Of a stretch of DNA of 57,866 nt, positions 18,257 through 27,504 are shown piece by piece. Both the position numbers and the translations under genes were made by a program. Source of the DNA: Polynucleobacter sp. (lineage in GTDB: Bacteria > Pseudomonadota > Gammaproteobacteria > Burkholderiales > Burkholderiaceae); the NCBI GenBank assembly GCA_016462905.1, contig JAEMSI010000001.1, positions 1 through 57,866 of the forward strand, in the 5' to 3' direction. The notes under the pieces are model-generated. The model did not search any database. It was given only the letters and a program-made list of their open reading frames with translations, and had not been told where the DNA came from. Position 1 is the first letter of the stretch; each line of letters starts with the position of its first letter.

Positions 18257-20044
18257 ATGAACCAAATGACAAACCCAAATCGGGTAGTAGTTGAGGGCGT
18301 ACAAAAAATGACCCCTTCAGAAGCTTTTGTCGAAACCTTAGTTTCGCAAGGGGTGACAGAAATATTTGGAATTGTTGGCTCGGCGTTTATGGACGCCCTC
18401 GATATTTTTCCTGCCGCTGGAATTCGTTTTATTCCTGTCGCGCACGAACAGGGTGCGGTTCATATGGCCGATGGTTATGCCCGCGTTTCTGGGAAACATG
18501 GTGTCTGTATCGGACAAAATGGTCCTGGTGTGACTAATTTTGTAACGGGTTTAGCCGCAGCCTATTGGGCGCATTCACCGGTGGTCATGATTACGCCCGA
18601 GACGGGTTCAATGACAATGGGCTTAGGTGGATTCCAAGAAACGGAGCAGTTGCCGATTTTCTCCAAGATTACCAAATACCAAGCTCACGTCATGAATCCA
18701 AAACGCATGGCTGAATTAACAGCACGTGCGTTTGATCGTGCATTGCTTGAAATGGGCCCCACTCAAGTCAATATTCCGCGCGATTTCTTTTATGGTGACA
18801 TTGAATGTGAAATTCCCACTCCAATTCGCGTAAAACTTGGCGCAGGTAGCGAGCAAGCTCTTGAGGATGCGGCTAATTTATTGGCCCAAGCTAAGTTTCC
18901 CGTGATTTTGGCTGGCGGTGGAGTGATCATGGCCGGAGGAACAAAAGAAGCTGTAGCTTTGGCTGAGCATCTCCACGCCCCTGTAGCAAATAGTTATTTG
19001 CACAACGATTCTTTTCCCGCATCCCATCCTTTATGGGTAGGCCCCTTGGGCTATCAAGGTTCAAAAGCAGCGATGAAACTTATTTCTAAAGCTGATGTTG
19101 TTTTGGCTTTAGGAACACGTTTAGGTCCTTTTGGTACTTTGCCCCAGCATGGTTTGGAGTATTGGCCAAAAAATGCCAAGATCATTCAGATTGACGCTGA
19201 TGGAAAAATGCTCGGATTGGTAAAGCCTATTTCAGTAGGTATTAATGGTGATGCAAAAGAGGCCGCCGCCGCTTTGTTAGCAAAATTAAAAACCAGAGAA
19301 TTACTATCTGCCAAAAATAAGTCGGAACGCGATACTCTGATTAAATCGTCTAAAGCCGAATGGGAAGCAGAATTGAGTGCGTGGACGCATGAGCGCGATC
19401 CATACTCGATCGACATGATTAAAGACAGCAAAGTCATGCATCCGCGTGAAATGTTACGGGCGATTGAAAATGCCTTACCAAAGAATTCGATTGTCTCAAC
19501 GGATATTGGCAATATTTGTTCGGTATCGAATTCGTATTTACGTTTTGATGAGCCACGTTCGATGTTAGCGGCAATGAGTTTTGGTAATTGCGGTTATGCC
19601 TTTCCGGTTGCAGTGGGCGCTAAGATCGCAGCACCTAATCGACCCGTATTTGCTTATGTAGGCGATGGCGCTTGGGGAATTAGCTTAAATGAGCTATTAA
19701 CTTGTGCGCGCGAAAAGATTGGTGTCACAGTAATCTTATTTAATAACGGGCAGTGGGGTGCTGAAAAGAAAAATCACGTTGATTTTTATTCAAGACGTTA
19801 TCAAGGTGTTGAGTTGGTGAATCCAAGTTGGGCATCGGTTGCCAAATCCTTTGGTTGTGAGGGCATGACGATTGATAAGGTAGGCGATATTGCCGCTGCC
19901 ATACAAATGGCTGTAAAAAATCAAGCCGATGGCAAAACCACAGTAATCGAAATGATGGTGACCAAAGAGTTGGGTGATCCATTCCGTCGAGATGCTTTAA
20001 GTAAGCCAGTACGTCATTTGGCTAAATACAAATCTTTTGTTTAA
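18257..20044 (+). CDS. xsc: Sulfoacetaldehyde acetyltransferase
   Basis: TPP enzyme with Xsc-like stretches: EIFGIVGSAFMDALDIFPAAGIRFIPVAHEQGAVHMADGYARV, GQNGPGVTNFVTGL, GGFQETEQLPIF, NIPRDFFYGD, QWGAEKKNHVDFY, DPFRRDALSKPV. Confidence 0.9.
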   Translation: MNQMTNPNRVVVEGVQKMTPSEAFVETLVSQGVTEIFGIVGSAFMDALDIFPAAGIRFIPVAHEQGAVHMADGYARVSGKHGVCIGQNGPGVTNFVTGLAAAYWAHSPVVMITPETGSMTMGLGGFQETEQLPIFSKITKYQAHVMNPKRMAELTARAFDRALLEMGPTQVNIPRDFFYGDIECEIPTPIRVKLGAGSEQALEDAANLLAQAKFPVILAGGGVIMAGGTKEAVALAEHLHAPVANSYLHNDSFPASHPLWVGPLGYQGSKAAMKLISKADVVLALGTRLGPFGTLPQHGLEYWPKNAKIIQIDADGKMLGLVKPISVGINGDAKEAAAALLAKLKTRELLSAKNKSERDTLIKSSKAEWEAELSAWTHERDPYSIDMIKDSKVMHPREMLRAIENALPKNSIVSTDIGNICSVSNSYLRFDEPRSMLAAMSFGNCGYAFPVAVGAKIAAPNRPVFAYVGDGAWGISLNELLTCAREKIGVTVILFNNGQWGAEKKNHVDFYSRRYQGVELVNPSWASVAKSFGCEGMTIDKVGDIAAAIQMAVKNQADGKTTVIEMMVTKELGDPFRRDALSKPVRHLAKYKSFV

Positions 20045-20063
20045 CGTATTTACATTGGAGAAG

Positions 20064-21059
20064 ATGATGAAATTGGTTCAGCTTAGTTCTGCTTCTTTAG
20101 TGGCTTCGGTAATCCTGCTAACAGCAAACTTTGGTTTTGCACAATCATCGGCAATACCGTCAACTTACCCGAATAAGCCAATTAAATTTGTTGTTCCATA
20201 TCCCCCCGGCGGTGGTACTGATGTGATTGCGCGGATTGTGCAAGAGCCTTTAAGCCAGGAGTTAGGCGCACAAATTGTGATTGATAATCGGGGCGGTGCG
20301 GGCGGTTCAATTGGTACCGATATTGTCTCAAAATCACCTAATGATGGTTACACCGTATTGTTTACTCTGTCTTCGCATACGATTAATCCGGCTATTTACC
20401 CAAAGCTTTCATTTAATACTGAGAAAGATTTTTTACCCGTAGCGACAGTAGCTTCTTTGCCGCAGATTTTAGTCGCGAATAATGACTTTCCAGCAAAAAC
20501 CGTAAAGGATATTGTTGCCCTTGCTAAGGCAAAACCTGATTCAATTTCCTATGCTTCGGTTGGAAATGGGTCGCCCGGGCATTTGGCTGGCGCAATGATG
20601 GCTAGTGCGGCAGGAATAAAGATGACGCACATTCCGTATCGCGGTGGCGGTCCAGCAGTGACCGATGTGATGGCAGGGCAAGTGCCCTTGTTATGGGTAT
20701 CGATTCCCGCAGCAGCCAACTTTATCAAAGCAGGCAAATTAAAAGCCTTGGCAGTTTCTACTCTTAAGCGGACCCCTGTTTTTCCAGATGTGCCGACGAT
20801 GGCAGAGCTTGGTTTTAAAGATTTTGAAGTCGACTCGTGGTATGCCATGTTTGTTCCAGCAGGTACTTCTAAATCCATAATAGATCGTTTAAATCAAGCG
20901 GCCAATAAAGTGTTAAGTAATTCGTCAGTAAAAGAAAAATTACTAGCGCAGGGCGCCGAAGCGGTTGGCGGAACCCCTGAGGCTTTGGGTAAAGTAGTGA
21001 GTGCTGAAATACCAAAGTGGACCAAAGTGGTTAAAGAAGCCAATATTAAAGCCGAATAA
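20064..21059 (+). CDS. Bug/TctC family periplasmic substrate-binding protein embedded in the xsc operon
   Basis: YPNKPIKFVVPYPPGGGTDVIARIVQEPL, NRGGAGGSIGTDIVSKSPNDGYTVL; RBS-like GGAGAAG upstream of ATG 20064. Confidence 0.93.
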   Translation: MMKLVQLSSASLVASVILLTANFGFAQSSAIPSTYPNKPIKFVVPYPPGGGTDVIARIVQEPLSQELGAQIVIDNRGGAGGSIGTDIVSKSPNDGYTVLFTLSSHTINPAIYPKLSFNTEKDFLPVATVASLPQILVANNDFPAKTVKDIVALAKAKPDSISYASVGNGSPGHLAGAMMASAAGIKMTHIPYRGGGPAVTDVMAGQVPLLWVSIPAAANFIKAGKLKALAVSTLKRTPVFPDVPTMAELGFKDFEVDSWYAMFVPAGTSKSIIDRLNQAANKVLSNSSVKEKLLAQGAEAVGGTPEALGKVVSAEIPKWTKVVKEANIKAE

Positions 21060-21067
21060 GGAAGCTT

Positions 21068-22504
21068 TTGATCATTATGACCGCCATGAATAATGCCGCT
21101 GACCTTTTAGTTGCTGAACTGATCGCGAAAGCAAAGAAGGCACAAAAACAGATTGAACACTATTCTCAAAATCAAATTGATTTAATTGTGTCGGCGGCGG
21201 CTTGGGCGATATTGGAACCACAGCGTAATCGCGAATTAGCGAATTTAGCAGTGCAAGATACTGGCTTAGGAAATGCGGACGATAAATTCAAAAAGAATTT
21301 TCGTAAAACTTTAGGCTTATTGCGTGATTTAAATCAAGCTAAAACAGTCGGCGTGATATTAGAGGATGTGGAAAAAGGCATCACTGAATACGCTAGGCCG
21401 GTAGGAGTAGTTGCCGCTATCACGCCATCAACCAATCCGGGCGCAACGCCGATCAATAAAATTCTGAACGCATTGAAGTGCCGCAATGCGATTATTCTTG
21501 CACCTTCACCAAAGGGGCAGAGCACCTGCGTCCGATTATTAGAGTTTGTTCATGCCCAACTTGATTTAGTCAAAGCGCCACGCGATTTAGTACAAACTTT
21601 GCCAGCCCCGATTACGAAAGAGACCACCCAATCTTTAATGAGGCAAGCCGATTTAGTGGTCGCCACGGGATCACAAGCCAATATTCGCGCAGCTTATTCT
21701 TCTGGTACTCCTGCTTTTGGCGTTGGCGCTGGCAATGTCTTGGCAATCATCGATGAATACGCTGATTTAGCAAGTGCTGCCAGCAAAATTGCCCAATCGA
21801 AAACATTTGATAATGCTACTAGCTGCTCCAGTGAAAATGGGGTTGTGATTGTGAAGGCAATTTACGATGCTGCGATTGCTGCTTTAACTGCAGCAGGCGG
21901 TGTTCTATTAGATAGCGCTGATAAACAACGTTTATTTGACGTGATGTTTGCCCAAGGTAAATTAACATCCACCTTGACTGCGCAATCGGCTGCTTGGATT
22001 GCACAGCGGGTTGGATTAAAAAATCCAGCTGCAAAAAATGCTCGCTTTTTGATGGTAGAGGAAGAGGGTTATGGCTCAAAAGCACCTTTTTCAGGCGAAA
22101 AACTCAGCCCTGTTTTGACGGTTTGGAAAACCACCGATTTTCAGTCGGCTATGAACATTGTTGCTGGTGTATATGCCTATCAGGGTGCTGGGCATTCGGT
22201 GAGTTTACATACCGCTTCAGAAGGTGCTATTTTTGAAAAACGAGCTGCTGAATTAGCAGAGACCTTACCAGTCTCACGCGTTATTTTGAACCAAGCGCAT
22301 GCCATTGCTACTGGTGGGAGTTTTGATAATGGCCTGCCATTTTCCTTATCAATGGGCTGTGGCACTTGGGGAAAAAATAATTTTTCCGACAACATGAGCT
22401 ACAAACACTATATGAATATTACTCGTGTAGTTCGGCCTATCCCTGAAAAGCTTCCTCGTGTAGAAGACTTATTGGCAAACTATTTTAAGCAATTTCCCCA
22501 ATGA
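21068..22504 (+). CDS. Acylating aldehyde dehydrogenase, candidate sulfoacetaldehyde dehydrogenase (SauS-like); start probably ATG 21077
   Basis: GVVAAITPSTNPGATPINKILNALKCRNAIILAPSPKG, FDNATSCSSENGVVIV catalytic Cys region; operon with xsc and an acyl-CoA ligase. Confidence 0.87.
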   Translation: MIIMTAMNNAADLLVAELIAKAKKAQKQIEHYSQNQIDLIVSAAAWAILEPQRNRELANLAVQDTGLGNADDKFKKNFRKTLGLLRDLNQAKTVGVILEDVEKGITEYARPVGVVAAITPSTNPGATPINKILNALKCRNAIILAPSPKGQSTCVRLLEFVHAQLDLVKAPRDLVQTLPAPITKETTQSLMRQADLVVATGSQANIRAAYSSGTPAFGVGAGNVLAIIDEYADLASAASKIAQSKTFDNATSCSSENGVVIVKAIYDAAIAALTAAGGVLLDSADKQRLFDVMFAQGKLTSTLTAQSAAWIAQRVGLKNPAAKNARFLMVEEEGYGSKAPFSGEKLSPVLTVWKTTDFQSAMNIVAGVYAYQGAGHSVSLHTASEGAIFEKRAAELAETLPVSRVILNQAHAIATGGSFDNGLPFSLSMGCGTWGKNNFSDNMSYKHYMNITRVVRPIPEKLPRVEDLLANYFKQFPQ

Positions 22505-24033
22505 TTTTTCAGTCGAATCAGCATCTTCAGGATGTATTGCGTCATTGGGCATCGGTTCAACCTGATCATGCGCTGATAGTCGCCCCCGAAACAGGGGATG
22601 TTTTAACTTACGCTCAATTATTGGATGAAAGTCAATATTTAAATGCTTGGTTAGATCAAGAGGGTATTGGCCATGGCAAGCATGTTGGCATGTATATGCA
22701 CAATGGCCGACAAACCGCAGCTCTTTTTCTGGCTACGATGGCTGCGGGGCGGGTCATTACTCCGTTTAATTTACAGGCGCCGATCGATCAATTGGCTTGG
22801 ACCTTGGACCACAGCGATATTGAGATTGTGTTTTATGCCCCCAATAACAAAGACAGTTTCTTTTCAGCTCTACAAAAAACACAGCGTCAATTTAAGGTAA
22901 TCGAGTTAGATCCGGATGCTACATCCAGTATTTATATGAACTCAAGGCCAAGTGATTTACCTCGGTTGCAAGCTGAGCAAGCTGCTTTATTAATGTATAC
23001 CTCTGGAACAACGGGCACCCCCAAAGGAGTGCTCTTGTCGCATGCTAATTTAATGTACGCCGGTAAATCAGTGAGCGAGTGGCATCAATTAACGCCGCAA
23101 GACATTGTTTTAAGCTCTTTGCCGATTTATCACATTAATGGGCAATCGATTGCAACAGTAACTCCCTTTTATTCAGGCGGAACGATTATTGCCCCCCATC
23201 ATTTTTCTGTTTCCCAATGGTGGGACCAAGCGATTCGTTATAAAGCAACTTGGATCAATATGGTCCCAACGATTATTGCGTATTTAATTAATGCTGCGAA
23301 AAAAGACGGGCGTATCCCTCCATTGCAGGAATTAAAACGAATTCGTTTTGGTCGATCGGCTTCGGCGCCACTACCACCTGAACACCATCGCGAATTTGAA
23401 AAACTATTTGGCATTACTGTGATCGAGGCAATGGGCATGACAGAGTCATCATCTTTAGTGTTTTGTAATCCACAGGACGAGAGACGACGTTATGGCAGTC
23501 CAGGTTTGCCTTGTGGGGTTGAGGCAAAAGTGGTTGATGCTGAAGGCAATACTTTGGGTGATGAAACGATTGGCGAACTCTGTTTGCGCGGTAACAATGT
23601 AATGAAGGCGTATTACAAAGGTGATGCTGAGACTAAAAAAGCATTTGATCGGGAGGGTTGGTTAAAAACGGGCGATTTAGGCAAACGGGATCGCGATGGC
23701 TTTTATTTTGTAACCGGGCGCTTAAAAGAATTAATTATTAAAGGCGGAGAAAATATTGCACCTCGCGAAGTCGATGAGGGACTTTTGAAACATCCCGCTG
23801 TCTTAGATGCTGCTGTCGTTGGCGTTCCTGACGAAAATTACGGTCAAGAAATTATGGCCTGCGTTGTTTTACGTGATGGCATCAACTGCACAGAAAAAGA
23901 ATTGCGTGATTTTTGCTTAGAAAAATTAGGCAAAATGCGCACCCCCAAGTACCTGAAATTTGTTGCTGATTTACCTCGGGGCGCTTCCGGCAAGGTGCAA
24001 CGTTTGAAATTATTGGATCTATATCCGCATTAA
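22501..24033 (+). CDS. AMP-dependent acyl-CoA synthetase/ligase, candidate sulfoacetate-CoA ligase (SauT-like)
   Basis: ALLMYTSGTTGTPKGVLLSHANL, GWLKTGDLGKRDRDGFYFVTGRLKELIIKGGENIAPREVDEGL, PRGASGKVQR. Confidence 0.87.
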   Translation: MIFQSNQHLQDVLRHWASVQPDHALIVAPETGDVLTYAQLLDESQYLNAWLDQEGIGHGKHVGMYMHNGRQTAALFLATMAAGRVITPFNLQAPIDQLAWTLDHSDIEIVFYAPNNKDSFFSALQKTQRQFKVIELDPDATSSIYMNSRPSDLPRLQAEQAALLMYTSGTTGTPKGVLLSHANLMYAGKSVSEWHQLTPQDIVLSSLPIYHINGQSIATVTPFYSGGTIIAPHHFSVSQWWDQAIRYKATWINMVPTIIAYLINAAKKDGRIPPLQELKRIRFGRSASAPLPPEHHREFEKLFGITVIEAMGMTESSSLVFCNPQDERRRYGSPGLPCGVEAKVVDAEGNTLGDETIGELCLRGNNVMKAYYKGDAETKKAFDREGWLKTGDLGKRDRDGFYFVTGRLKELIIKGGENIAPREVDEGLLKHPAVLDAAVVGVPDENYGQEIMACVVLRDGINCTEKELRDFCLEKLGKMRTPKYLKFVADLPRGASGKVQRLKLLDLYPH

Positions 24034-24045
24034 ATATCTAGACTA

Positions 24046-25662
24046 TTGCACGGTATGAGCACCAAAGAAAGCGTTGACTACATCATTGTTGGGGCAGGTT
24101 CAGCTGGTTGTGTACTGGCTAATCGCTTATCGAGCAAACCACAAAATCAAGTAATGATTCTAGAGTCAGGTCCGCGCGACAGTTCGATGTGGATTCACTT
24201 ACCGATTGGCTATGGAAAAACGATGTGGGATCCTAAGGTCAATTGGAAGTTTGAAACCGAACCCGATTCTGAAATGAAGCATCGCAAGATTTATTGGCCT
24301 CGAGGGAAATGCCTGGGTGGCTCTAGCTCGATTAATGGATTAATTTTTATTCGCGGTCAACCTGAGGATTACGATTTATGGCGCGATTTAGGCAATCCTG
24401 GATGGGGATGGGATGACGTTTTGCCTTACTTTAAAAAATCCGAGGGAAACGATCGTTTAGCGGAGCCTTTTCATTCTCAGGATGGCCCATTAAAGGCGTC
24501 ATCGATTCGAAAAAAACATCCCTTGATAGAGGCGGTGATTAAAAGCGCCAAGCAACTCAATGTTCCCTATACCGATGATTTTAATAATCTGCAACAAGAG
24601 GGTGTCGGCTACTATCAGTTGAGTACGCATCGAGGTTTGCGTTGCAGTGCTGCGGTTGCGTATTTAAAACCCGCTATGAAGCGTCCTAATTTACGCGTAT
24701 CAACTGATAGCCATGTTGGAAAAATCATTTTTGAAGGCAATAGAGCAGTTGGTGTTGAGTATCTGCAACAGGGAATTAAAAAAACTATTTACGCACGTAA
24801 AGAAGTGATCTTAAGTGCGGGGGCTATTTTGAGTCCACAGTTACTGCAATTGTCTGGTATAGGGCCGGCAAAATTATTGGACAAATTTGCGATACCCCTG
24901 ATTCACGATTTACCAGGGGTAGGGCAGAATCTTCAGGATCACTTACAGCACCGCTTAATTTATGAATTAAATCAAGATATTTCTACGAATACTCAGTTAA
25001 CATCCCTGTTTGGAAAAATTCAAATTGCTTTAGATTGGCTTTTATTTCGGAGTGGACCATTAGCAATTGGAATTAATCAAGGTGGATTATTTACTAAAGT
25101 GATGCCGCAATCAAAAACGCCGGATATTCAATTTCATATTTCAACCTTATCGGCCGATATGGCGGGGGGTAAAATTCATCCCTTCCCTGGCCTGACTTTA
25201 TCTGTATGTCAATTAAGACCAGAATCAAGAGGCTATGTTGAAATTCAATCGACGGATCCGATGGTTCCGCCCAAAATGCTTGCTAATTATTTATCAACCC
25301 AACTGGATCGGGATACATCGGTTGCCGCAGTCAAATTTGCTAAGCAATTAGCCGAGACAAATCCCTTAAAAAATTTAATTAAACGCGCCGTTAAACCGCA
25401 GAACCCTCAATCGGATGACGAACTGCTTGAATTTTGTCGAGACAATGGGGCTACTATTTTTCACCCCTTAGGCACTTGTCAAATGGGATCTGATACCAAT
25501 GTAAACGCAGTGCTTAATTCACAATTACAAGTTCGCGGGGTTCAGGCCTTAAGGGTGGTAGATTGCTCTGCAATGCCAAGACTGCCTTCTGGCAATACAA
25601 ATTGGCCCGCCGTGATGCTGGCTGAGAAGGCGGCTGACTTGATTATGGCTAATGGCGAATGA
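24046..25662 (+). CDS. GMC family FAD oxidoreductase (choline dehydrogenase-like); candidate isethionate dehydrogenase by context
   Basis: YIIVGAGSAGCVLANRLSSKPQNQVMILESGP, WPRGKCLGGSSSINGLIFIRGQPEDYD, VILSAGAILSPQLLQLSGIGP; functional call is inference. Confidence 0.9.
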   Translation: MHGMSTKESVDYIIVGAGSAGCVLANRLSSKPQNQVMILESGPRDSSMWIHLPIGYGKTMWDPKVNWKFETEPDSEMKHRKIYWPRGKCLGGSSSINGLIFIRGQPEDYDLWRDLGNPGWGWDDVLPYFKKSEGNDRLAEPFHSQDGPLKASSIRKKHPLIEAVIKSAKQLNVPYTDDFNNLQQEGVGYYQLSTHRGLRCSAAVAYLKPAMKRPNLRVSTDSHVGKIIFEGNRAVGVEYLQQGIKKTIYARKEVILSAGAILSPQLLQLSGIGPAKLLDKFAIPLIHDLPGVGQNLQDHLQHRLIYELNQDISTNTQLTSLFGKIQIALDWLLFRSGPLAIGINQGGLFTKVMPQSKTPDIQFHISTLSADMAGGKIHPFPGLTLSVCQLRPESRGYVEIQSTDPMVPPKMLANYLSTQLDRDTSVAAVKFAKQLAETNPLKNLIKRAVKPQNPQSDDELLEFCRDNGATIFHPLGTCQMGSDTNVNAVLNSQLQVRGVQALRVVDCSAMPRLPSGNTNWPAVMLAEKAADLIMANGE

Positions 25663-25747
25663 AAACTAGGGGTAATTACGGATTAAATATGCTTTATAAA
25701 AGAATTTATCAAGATATCATTTAAAGTAATTAAAAGGAGGCAATCAA

Positions 25748-26878
25748 ATGCATAACTTATTTTTAAAACGGCTTCATGTGTTTAGTTTTTTAATTTGTTT
25801 ATTTTCTGGAGCGGTATTTGCTCAAGCTCCTATCAAAATGAAGATTCAAACGGCTGTTCCGTCAGCAAGTATTTATTTTGATTTAATGAAAAATTTTGGC
25901 GAGCGAGTTGACAAAATGTCAAACGGGCGCATTAAGGTTGAAGTACTTCCAGACGGCGCAGTAGTCGGAGCCTTTGGTATTTTAGAAGCGGTTGATAAAG
26001 GTGTGGTTGACGGGGGTTTTGCTTGGTCTCACTATTGGTCAGGTAAGAACTCAGCAGCTGCTTTATTTTCTAATCCCGCCTCGGGATCTGGCGTTGGTTT
26101 GGATCAGATGTCGCATATGTCTTGGTTAAAAAATGGCGGCGGTGATCAGTTATACGATCGTCTCTATACCGAAGTTCTAAAAACGAATATCAAACCCTTC
26201 ATGATTCAACCAATGGGCCCTGATCCATTTGGCTGGTTTAAAAAACCAATCAATTCGATTGAAGATATGAAGCCCATGAAATACCGTTCGCCTCCTGGCT
26301 TAACGGCTGAAATTTTCAAAGAGATGGGCTTAACCACAGTGGCAATGCCGGGCGCAGAAATTGTTCCTGCTGCGCAACGTGGTGTGATTGACGCTGCAGA
26401 ATGGATTGGCCCTGCGGATGACATGATTTTAGGCTTTCAAAACGTATTCAAACATTATTATTTACAAGGCCTGCATCAGTCCACCGATGTCGCAGAATTG
26501 TTAATTAATAAAACCTTTTGGAATAAATTATCCCCTGATTTAAAGGCTATTGTTGAGGCATCGGTAGCAGCTACGATTGCTGAAACGTATACCTACAACG
26601 TTTATCGCAATGCGGTAGCGTTGGAAAAATTGAAAAAAGATTTTGGTGTTACGGTGCACGATACACCTAAGGAGTTTTTTACGGCTTTCCAAAAAGCCAC
26701 AACCGTAGTTTATGATCGCGAATCAACTAAGAATCCCTTCTTTAAAGAGGTGTTGGATTCTCAGAGAAAATTTGCGGGTGTCGTTGTTCCATACTGGACC
26801 AAAATCAATGGCCTGTACTACAACATTGGTACATCGGTTCCTGCAGCAAGTCCAGCGCCAGCCCCTGCTAAAAAGTAA
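25748..26878 (+). CDS. TRAP transporter substrate-binding protein (DctP/TakP-like)
   Basis: Signal peptide; KIQTAVPSASIYFDLMKNFGERVDKMSNGRIKVEVLPDGAVVGAFGILEAVDKGVVDGG, AAEWIGPADDMILGF. Confidence 0.93.
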   Translation: MHNLFLKRLHVFSFLICLFSGAVFAQAPIKMKIQTAVPSASIYFDLMKNFGERVDKMSNGRIKVEVLPDGAVVGAFGILEAVDKGVVDGGFAWSHYWSGKNSAAALFSNPASGSGVGLDQMSHMSWLKNGGGDQLYDRLYTEVLKTNIKPFMIQPMGPDPFGWFKKPINSIEDMKPMKYRSPPGLTAEIFKEMGLTTVAMPGAEIVPAAQRGVIDAAEWIGPADDMILGFQNVFKHYYLQGLHQSTDVAELLINKTFWNKLSPDLKAIVEASVAATIAETYTYNVYRNAVALEKLKKDFGVTVHDTPKEFFTAFQKATTVVYDRESTKNPFFKEVLDSQRKFAGVVVPYWTKINGLYYNIGTSVPAASPAPAPAKK

Positions 26879-26940
26879 TGATTTAGTAAAGGTGTTGATG
26901 AATAGGGTGGTGTAAGCCACCCTTTTTTAATTGATTCAAG

Positions 26941-27504
26941 ATGAGCCAAGACCAAAACCAAAACTTACTATTTATTTCCAAGCAAATTGATCGCCTTACC
27001 GATTGGGCTGGAAATTTTATTGGTTGGATGTTGATTCCTATGATTTTAAGTTTGGCATACGAAGTCATCGCCAGATACGCATTTGGTGCGCCCACGATCT
27101 GGGCATATGACATGACCTTTATGCTCTACGGCGCCTTTTTTATGTTGGGATCCAGTTATACCTTGAAGAAAAAGGGTCACATTCGTACCGATATGTATTA
27201 CGAAAACTGGTCTCCACGCAAGCAAGCTTGGATTGATGTGATTTGTTATATCTGCTTTTTTTATCCCTTTGTTCTGATCTTTACAATCACCGGCTGGGAA
27301 TATTTTATAAAAGCGTTTTTAAATGACGAACGTTTTGTTTCAAGCCCGTGGATGGCGGTAGTTTGGCCCTTCAAGTTAATTCTGCCTTTAACCGGTTTCT
27401 TGTTGGCAATTCAGAGTATTTCTGAGATGGCGAAATGCATCATTGCAATCCGCACGAATCGTTGGCCAGCCAATGCGATAGTCACTCCTGAGGTTTCGGT
27501 CTAA
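26941..27504 (+). CDS. TRAP transporter small permease (DctQ)
   Basis: Four predicted TM helices; YAFGAPTIWAYDMTFMLYGAFFMLGSSYTLKKKGHIRTDMYYENWSPRKQAWID. Confidence 0.92.
   Translation: MSQDQNQNLLFISKQIDRLTDWAGNFIGWMLIPMILSLAYEVIARYAFGAPTIWAYDMTFMLYGAFFMLGSSYTLKKKGHIRTDMYYENWSPRKQAWIDVICYICFFYPFVLIFTITGWEYFIKAFLNDERFVSSPWMAVVWPFKLILPLTGFLLAIQSISEMAKCIIAIRTNRWPANAIVTPEVSV

Noticed and set aside
18257-20044. Acetolactate synthase or second glyoxylate carboligase
   Set aside because: The sequence differs clearly from Gcl in this window and matches Xsc-type stretches (GSAFMDALDIFP, GGFQETEQ, RRDALSKPV).
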